Source: an uncultured Fretibacterium sp. (lineage in GTDB: Bacteria; Synergistota; Synergistia; Synergistales; Aminobacteriaceae). Taken from it: DNA of 10,084 nt. This document shows, piece after piece, positions 5,280 through 10,084 of the stretch. The DNA lies in assembly GCA_937915755.1 (NCBI GenBank), contig CALGGR010000150.1, forward strand, positions 1 through 10,084, written 5' to 3'. Both the position numbers and the translations under genes were made by a program. Within the stretch, counting starts at the first letter, position 1, and each line of letters opens with the position of its first letter. The notes under the pieces were generated by a model. It saw only the letters and a list, made by a program, of their open reading frames with translations, had not been told where the DNA came from and searched no databases.

Positions 5280-7853
5280 ATGAGCGTTATACCTTCTGAC
5301 ATTAAGATTACCCCTTGGCTCGAACAGTTCAGAGCCTTCAAGGAAGAATACCCCGATGCCCTCCTGCTATTCAGAATGGGCGACTTCTACGAGATGTTCT
5401 TTGACGACGCAAGGCAGGCTGCCTCAACCCTCAATATTGCGTTGACAGCGCGAGACCCTGAGAAGAAAATCCCGATGGCCGGAATCCCTCATCATGCTTT
5501 GAACTCCTATTTGACGAGACTAATCCGTGCTGGTTACAGGGCGGCAATATGCGAGCAGATTGGTGAGCCTAACCCTAAAGGACTCGTTGAACGAAGAGTG
5601 ATCCGTGTCGTTACACCCGGCACTTACCTCCCTGAGAACGAGGAAAGCGAATCGGCACATCTGGCCTCAGTTTGGCCGTTAAAAGGAAGGGTAGCAATGG
5701 CGTTGCTGTCGGTCAACACTGGGCTTCTTGAGGCAGGAACGTTAAGCACACGCGATGCTGAAGCAATGTTGTCGGCATTCTCGCCCGGCGAAATCCTTTA
5801 CCCCTCGAACATTAAGACCCTCCCCGATTTCCTCAACGCCTATAATCTCAGACCGGTAACACCTGAGACTTTCAAGCCTGATAACGCTTCGAGAAGGTTG
5901 AAGTCAGCATTGCACACTACGAGGCTTGAGGGCTTCGGGATAAATGACGGTGATATTTGCGCCGGACCTGCTTGGGCTGCTCTGGACTATCTCACGGCTA
6001 CACAGTTCAGCTCGCTCAATGACGTTTTGAAACTCGCTCCCTTGATGGTGAAGGACAGAATGAGCCTCGACTCGTCAGCGCAGAAGAACCTTGAGCTTAT
6101 CCCAGAGACTTCGGGAGGGAGCATCTCTCTCTTCTCATCAATTGATAAATGCAGGACCAACACAGGACGACGAACCCTCAAGGACTGGATACTCCGCCCG
6201 CTAATGGACGTCAAGGCAATCTCCGAACGTCAGAAATATATCGGCGCATTAGTATCATCACCGCGGGAATGCTCGGAGCTTCAAGACGCACTGTCAGGCA
6301 CACGCGACATTGAACGCTCACTCTCACGCCTTGCACTTGGAACGGGCAACCCTCTCGACTTGGGTGCAATACGTGAGACTCTGAGGCTCATACCTGCTAT
6401 AAGAGCCGTGAAACTCGATGAGCCATTGAGGACGCTTCAGGAATCGTTGCCTGACACTTCGGAACTTAGCGAGTACATGGAAAACGCACTGGAGGATAAA
6501 TTGCCGAGAATTTTGGGAAACGGTGCGGTTATACGGTCGTCATTCAGCCAAGAACTTCAGGAGCTTCGTGATTTCTCGCAGAAGGGTGAGGAATGGCTCG
6601 CTGAATACGTCGAACGCGAACGCAAGAATACAGGCACTCCGAAACTCAAAGCAGGTTATACTAATGCCTATGGTTATTACTTGGAGACCGGGAAAACGGG
6701 GCTTACGATTCAGCCGGATTACTTCAGGCAGAGTCAGACACTCGTCAACGCGAAACGTTACACAACTCCGGAGCTAAAGAATTTTGAAGCTCGAATGAAG
6801 AATGCTGAGGCAGAAATCTCACGCATTGAGTCGGAACTTTACCGCGCTGTAGTCGCACATGTCCTCGAAAACAGCAAGAACTTACAGCTCACTGCGAGGC
6901 TGATAGGGATACTTGACTGCACTGCTTCATGCTCAGAGATTGCGAGGAACGGAAATTATTGCTGCCCCACAGTCGATGATTCTGATGTCATTGAGATAAA
7001 GTCAGGACGCCATCCTGTCATTGAGCGGGAACTAAGGGAGGCTGGTTTTGTTCCGAACGATGTCAGCATTGACCGTAACAGCCGCGTTATAATCCTCACT
7101 GGGCCTAACATGGCCGGAAAATCAACTTGGCTGCGAATGACAGCGCTGATCGTCATAATGTCGCAGGCAGGAATGTGGGTTCCAGCTGAGAGCGCGAGGA
7201 TTGGGCTTGTTGACCGCGTTTTCACACGAATAGGTGCAAGGGACGATTTGGTGAGAGGTTCAAGTACTTTCATGGTTGAGATGCTTGAGACCGCCAACAT
7301 CCTCAACAACGTAACCGACAGAAGCCTCATAATTCTTGACGAGGTTGGACGTGGAACTGCAACATACGATGGAATGAGCATAGCTTGGGCTGTCCTTGAG
7401 TATCTTCACGGAGCGTCGAAGTCGAGGGTACTTTTCGCGACACACTACCATGAATTGACGTGCCTTGAGGAAAGGCTTGAGGGTGTCAGGAATTACAGCA
7501 TGACGGTCTCGGAAGGCAAAGAGGGGATAATGTTCCTTCATCAGGTTGTAAGGGGAGCTGCCGGACGGTCATACGGGATTGAGGTTGCGAGGATTGCGGG
7601 GCTTCCTGATGTTGTGCTTAGGAGGGCTTTCGAGCTTCTTGAAGTTTTCGAGCGCGATGGAATTGAGACGAAGGATATTCCCGCACCGTTGCCGCAGGTT
7701 GCATTGAGACGACAGATTATGCTGTTCTCGCCGGAAAGTGATGGAATTATTGAGGAGCTTTCGGAGATTGACACGGATAATATTACGCCTATGGAGGCAT
7801 TGAAGATTTTGCACAGAATGAAGGAGAAAAGCATGGAGGCGCGAATGAGTTAA
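5280..7853 (+). CDS. mutS: DNA mismatch repair protein MutS
   Basis: Recognises base mismatches and small loops and, with ATP, recruits MutL. The 857 residues are full length (E. coli 853). Order of features: mismatch-binding domain with the Phe-x-Glu motif in GDFYEMF (F36, E38); connector and lever/clamp regions; ATPase domain with Walker A GPNMAGKST at 608-616, the segment VRGSSTFMVEM, Walker B LIILDEVGRGT with D687 and E688, and THYHEL at 721-726. Near the C-terminus QIMLF (812-816) fits the beta-clamp-binding motif and sits where E. coli MutS has its own. The end EIDTDNITPMEALKIL is the conserved tail. The start ATG lies three bases after the tspO stop with no clear Shine-Dalgarno sequence, so coupling to tspO translation is likely. 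Its TAA overlaps the mutL ATG by one base. Confidence 0.97.
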   Translation: MSVIPSDIKITPWLEQFRAFKEEYPDALLLFRMGDFYEMFFDDARQAASTLNIALTARDPEKKIPMAGIPHHALNSYLTRLIRAGYRAAICEQIGEPNPKGLVERRVIRVVTPGTYLPENEESESAHLASVWPLKGRVAMALLSVNTGLLEAGTLSTRDAEAMLSAFSPGEILYPSNIKTLPDFLNAYNLRPVTPETFKPDNASRRLKSALHTTRLEGFGINDGDICAGPAWAALDYLTATQFSSLNDVLKLAPLMVKDRMSLDSSAQKNLELIPETSGGSISLFSSIDKCRTNTGRRTLKDWILRPLMDVKAISERQKYIGALVSSPRECSELQDALSGTRDIERSLSRLALGTGNPLDLGAIRETLRLIPAIRAVKLDEPLRTLQESLPDTSELSEYMENALEDKLPRILGNGAVIRSSFSQELQELRDFSQKGEEWLAEYVERERKNTGTPKLKAGYTNAYGYYLETGKTGLTIQPDYFRQSQTLVNAKRYTTPELKNFEARMKNAEAEISRIESELYRAVVAHVLENSKNLQLTARLIGILDCTASCSEIARNGNYCCPTVDDSDVIEIKSGRHPVIERELREAGFVPNDVSIDRNSRVIILTGPNMAGKSTWLRMTALIVIMSQAGMWVPAESARIGLVDRVFTRIGARDDLVRGSSTFMVEMLETANILNNVTDRSLIILDEVGRGTATYDGMSIAWAVLEYLHGASKSRVLFATHYHELTCLEERLEGVRNYSMTVSEGKEGIMFLHQVVRGAAGRSYGIEVARIAGLPDVVLRRAFELLEVFERDGIETKDIPAPLPQVALRRQIMLFSPESDGIIEELSEIDTDNITPMEALKILHRMKEKSMEARMS

Positions 7854-9619
7854 TGCCCGCAATAAAATCACTTCCCGAAAATGTATGGTCCCGGATAGCC
7901 GCCGGTGAAGTAGTTGAACGTCCGGCCTCAGCAGTCAAAGAACTCACAGAGAATGCCCTTGATGCCGGAGCAACTAGAATCCGCGTATCCCTCACAGACG
8001 GAGGAAGGTTACGAATAATCGTTGAGGATAACGGGGAAGGGATTGCATTTGACGACCTTCCACTCGCCTTAATGTATCACGCAACGAGCAAGCTCCGTGA
8101 AATCTCAGACCTTGAGAGTATAATGACGCTCGGTTATCGCGGTGAAGCACTCGCAAGCCTTGCAGCTGTCGCCGATGTCGAAATCCGAAGCCGTCAAGCC
8201 GGAGACGATGAGGGTGGATTAGTCCGCACTCATGACGGGAAAATCACAGAGCATGTCCGCGCAAAATGTTCACAGGGGACCCGCGTTCAGGTTTCGGACT
8301 TGTTCTCAGGATTACCAGCCCGCCGAAAATTCCTCAAGAGCGCATCAGGTGAACTAAGAAGAGCCGCTGTATTCCTCCGCGAATATTCAGTATGTAATCC
8401 ATCAGTGTCATTCTTCCTTGAGCATGATGGGAAAGAGATCTTCAGCACTGACGGTTCGGGGGACAGAAAGAGAGTCCTCGCTAAAATCTGGCCTGAAGGT
8501 GCGGAGATTCAGACCGTCAACATTAAGGGTGAACATCTCAGCCTTGAATGCTGGTTTCAATCGAGGGCAGGAATATCAGGACGCGGCGATGTAATGTCAT
8601 TCGTTAATGGCAGGGCTGTCAATGACCCTGTGATAAAGTCTGCGGTTGCTACTGCAGGGCGTGAGCTTGCAGGGAACTGGGCGTTATTCTTCACGCTTGA
8701 ACCTTCGCTCGTCGATGTCAATATTCACCCCGCAAAAGCCGAAGTAAGATTCCGTTACCCAGACGAGATTTACTCATCACTTCACAACGCCGTTAAACGC
8801 CTCGGAAGTCCAGGCTATATTCCAAAAATAGCAGTCCCAAAAATTTCAGAACCAGCCAGGATTTCCATGTCCCCGAAAACATCATCACCATCATCGCCGC
8901 GAGGAGGCTGGAATTTCCGCGACACTCCGATAAATCGCATAGCTGAGGCAAGGCAGGTTGATATTTTCGCTGACTTTGAGATTGAAACTAAAGAGCCTTC
9001 GGTAATTTTCATGGGGCAAAATTCTGGGGGCTATCTGGTTTATGACACGCCGGAAGGTTTGACGCTCGTTGACCCTCACGCTGCACACGAAAGAATAAAC
9101 TACGAGCGAATAAAGTCATTGGCCGAAAAATCTCAGAATGTCCAGAAATTGCTGGTGCCCGTGATTTTGCACCCTACACTTGCGCTTGAGACTGCTGAAT
9201 TTGAGACGGCACTGAAGGATTCTGGCTTTGAGTTCGAGAACACAGAGTCTGGTGTTGAGATTAGAGCAGTTCCGGCGATTGGAAGCGTTGAGTTTGAACC
9301 GGAGGCGTTGCTTCGGGCGTCGCTTCGAGCGCTGAAGAATAATCATGACGGCGATACCAGAAATATTTTGTGGCGGACTTGGGCAACTATGGCGTGTAAA
9401 GCATCCGTTAAACTTACCACAAAGCTCGCACGAGATGAGGCTTTGACGTTGTGGCAAGAGCTTCATGAATGTGAACAGCCTTATGTTTGTCCTCATGGCA
9501 GGCCTGTTATGATTGAACTTAAGAATGAGGACTTGCTGAGACGCTTTGGAAGGGAGAGCAACAGTGAATCCCTCCTCACCTGTTTCTCTATCCTTCCTAT
9601 AACCGCCAAGCATTCTTAG
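7853..9619 (+). CDS. mutL: DNA mismatch repair protein MutL, endonuclease type, with aberrant 3' end
   Basis: GHKL ATPase that links mismatch-bound MutS to strand incision. N-terminal ATPase landmarks are E30 and N34 (KELTENALDAGATRI), DNGEGI at 59-64, TLGYRGEALASL and PARRKFLKS. The transducer domain has NIHPAKAEVRF. A low-complexity linker rich in Ser and Pro follows. The C-terminal dimerisation domain carries DPHAAHERINYE from D407, a DQHA(x)2E(x)4E nuclease motif with Gln to Pro; QKLLVP at 431-436, a beta-clamp-binding motif; and CPHGRP at 546-551. It is therefore the nicking type, not the MutH-dependent type. Homology ends at about R567 (9553), the usual end of MutL. The last 21 residues to the TAG at 9617-9619 are a reading of the joined foreign sequence, so the native stop has been lost. 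GGAGG at 7835-7839 and overlap with mutS indicate coupling. Confidence 0.95.
   Translation: MPAIKSLPENVWSRIAAGEVVERPASAVKELTENALDAGATRIRVSLTDGGRLRIIVEDNGEGIAFDDLPLALMYHATSKLREISDLESIMTLGYRGEALASLAAVADVEIRSRQAGDDEGGLVRTHDGKITEHVRAKCSQGTRVQVSDLFSGLPARRKFLKSASGELRRAAVFLREYSVCNPSVSFFLEHDGKEIFSTDGSGDRKRVLAKIWPEGAEIQTVNIKGEHLSLECWFQSRAGISGRGDVMSFVNGRAVNDPVIKSAVATAGRELAGNWALFFTLEPSLVDVNIHPAKAEVRFRYPDEIYSSLHNAVKRLGSPGYIPKIAVPKISEPARISMSPKTSSPSSPRGGWNFRDTPINRIAEARQVDIFADFEIETKEPSVIFMGQNSGGYLVYDTPEGLTLVDPHAAHERINYERIKSLAEKSQNVQKLLVPVILHPTLALETAEFETALKDSGFEFENTESGVEIRAVPAIGSVEFEPEALLRASLRALKNNHDGDTRNILWRTWATMACKASVKLTTKLARDEALTLWQELHECEQPYVCPHGRPVMIELKNEDLLRRFGRESNSESLLTCFSILPITAKHS
9551..9559. other. 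Junction between mutL and an antiparallel AlbA_2 gene
   Basis: On the plus strand MutL homology ends at LLRRFGR (last codon 9551-9553). On the minus strand AlbA_2-family homology runs to TGEEGFTVA (last codon 9557-9559), where relatives continue with a GLLMFG-like stretch. Both stop within the same few bases, with no intergenic sequence, terminator or target-site repeat visible. Confidence 0.75.
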
Positions 9620-10084
9620 CAGTTCCACGTCATTGAGTGCAAGCCAAGGATGATCAGGTGATGACAATTTGAAAAGCTGCCGGTATTTGTCGATGGCTTC
9701 TTTGTCCAGGTCGTCAAGCGAATAGCCCTTCAGTATTCGGCTGTCGGCAGGATGAGTGTCGTCTGCATCTGCGAACATGCGCCTGACTTCTTTCTCCGTA
9801 CACTTATAGTCACCCTCGAAGTTTCGTTTGAACGTTCCTCCATACGGCTGGGTTGACCTATAGACAGGGCGTTGTTCTCTGCTCGCTCTTGGTATATTGA
9901 ACAGCATGAACTTATAGCCCTTGTATTCTACAACAGCCACATCATCAGACTTTAGCAAGTTACAACTGATGGTGGAACGGTTGTTCACATTGTTCCAGAA
10001 ATCCTTTATCAGCTTTTCAGGGTCGGAAACTCCGCTGGCTTTCAGTGTCTTATCGTCACTTTCGGTAACTCCCAGCAGAATAAC
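9557..10084 (-). CDS. AlbA_2 (Schlafen-like) DNA-binding/ATPase protein, fragment lacking both ends
   Basis: The minus strand is open from the window edge for 176 codons of recognisable homology to the AlbA_2-domain family, often annotated as RecG-like helicase or transcriptional regulator; members usually pair this domain with a C-terminal HATPase-type module. Visible features in order are ILLGVTESDD, VSDPEKLIKDFWNNVNNRSTI, IPRASREQRPVY, GGTFKRNFEGDYKCTEKEV, SRILKGYSLDDLD, the helical segment PDHPWLALNDVELLRMLGGY and RKDRETGEEGFTVA. The N-terminus lies outside the window; a GTG at 9988 is internal, since homology continues upstream of it. The C-terminal half is missing: past 9557 the frame continues to 9116 but only as nonsense opposite mutL. 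Such proteins occur in accessory and mobile regions, and their function is not well defined. Confidence 0.8.

Noticed and set aside
9116..9556. Continuation of the minus-strand AlbA_2 frame for 147 codons
   Set aside because: It lies exactly opposite conserved mutL codons and shows no family homology beyond the junction; it is an antisense reading, not protein.
9551..10084. Insertion sequence or phage integration at the mutL 3' end
   Set aside because: No terminal repeats, target duplication, transposase or integrase is visible; only a gene fragment of another family is present.

Overview
The window is a compact, densely coded bacterial chromosome segment of roughly balanced base composition. 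Almost everything reads left to right, with tiny or overlapping gaps between genes. The gene content is a biotin uptake and synthesis operon, a tRNA-thiolation-type PP-loop ATPase, a TspO membrane protein and a mutS-mutL pair. The biotin synthase has the residue pattern I associate with obligate anaerobes: the E. coli Cys97 position is Gly and a CTTH motif is present. MutL is of the endonuclease type found in bacteria without MutH. Together these suggest an anaerobe, perhaps Synergistota or Firmicutes-like, but the taxon is a low-confidence guess.

Layout. At 1-48 (minus strand) lie the first 16 codons of an unidentified gene with a good ribosome binding site. The divergent intergenic region (49-136) has a short perfect inverted repeat. 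A hotdog-fold acyl-CoA thioesterase follows (137-553). At 574-630 is a clear control region: a BirA-type biotin operator whose right half covers the -35 box of a consensus sigma-70-type promoter. It drives bioY-bioB-bioD-bioA (655-4058), four genes with overlapping stop/start codons. bioD is broken by one in-frame TAG at codon 137, with good homology on both sides. Next come a TtcA-family gene (4078-4797) with a TATAAT box only 12 bases upstream of its ATG and no Shine-Dalgarno sequence, then tspO (4818-5276), mutS (5280-7853) and mutL (7853-9553, reading on to 9619).

The right end is anomalous. MutL homology stops at about 9553. From about 9557 to the window end the minus strand encodes the interior of an AlbA_2 (Schlafen-like) DNA-binding/ATPase protein, which loses its homology at the same point. 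Two unrelated coding sequences are therefore joined 3' end to 3' end with no intergenic DNA. This is either a real rearrangement or an assembly or amplification chimera.

How the genes work together. BioY imports biotin. BioA, BioD and BioB would convert KAPA to DAPA, dethiobiotin and biotin, with BirA sensing biotin status at the operator. No bioF or pimeloyl-precursor gene is present here, and with bioD interrupted, synthesis may be compromised and import more important. MutS and MutL form the mismatch-repair pair; both carry recognisable beta-clamp-binding motifs. I see no CRISPR array, tRNA, rRNA or complete mobile element, and no gene-free stretch above 300 bases.
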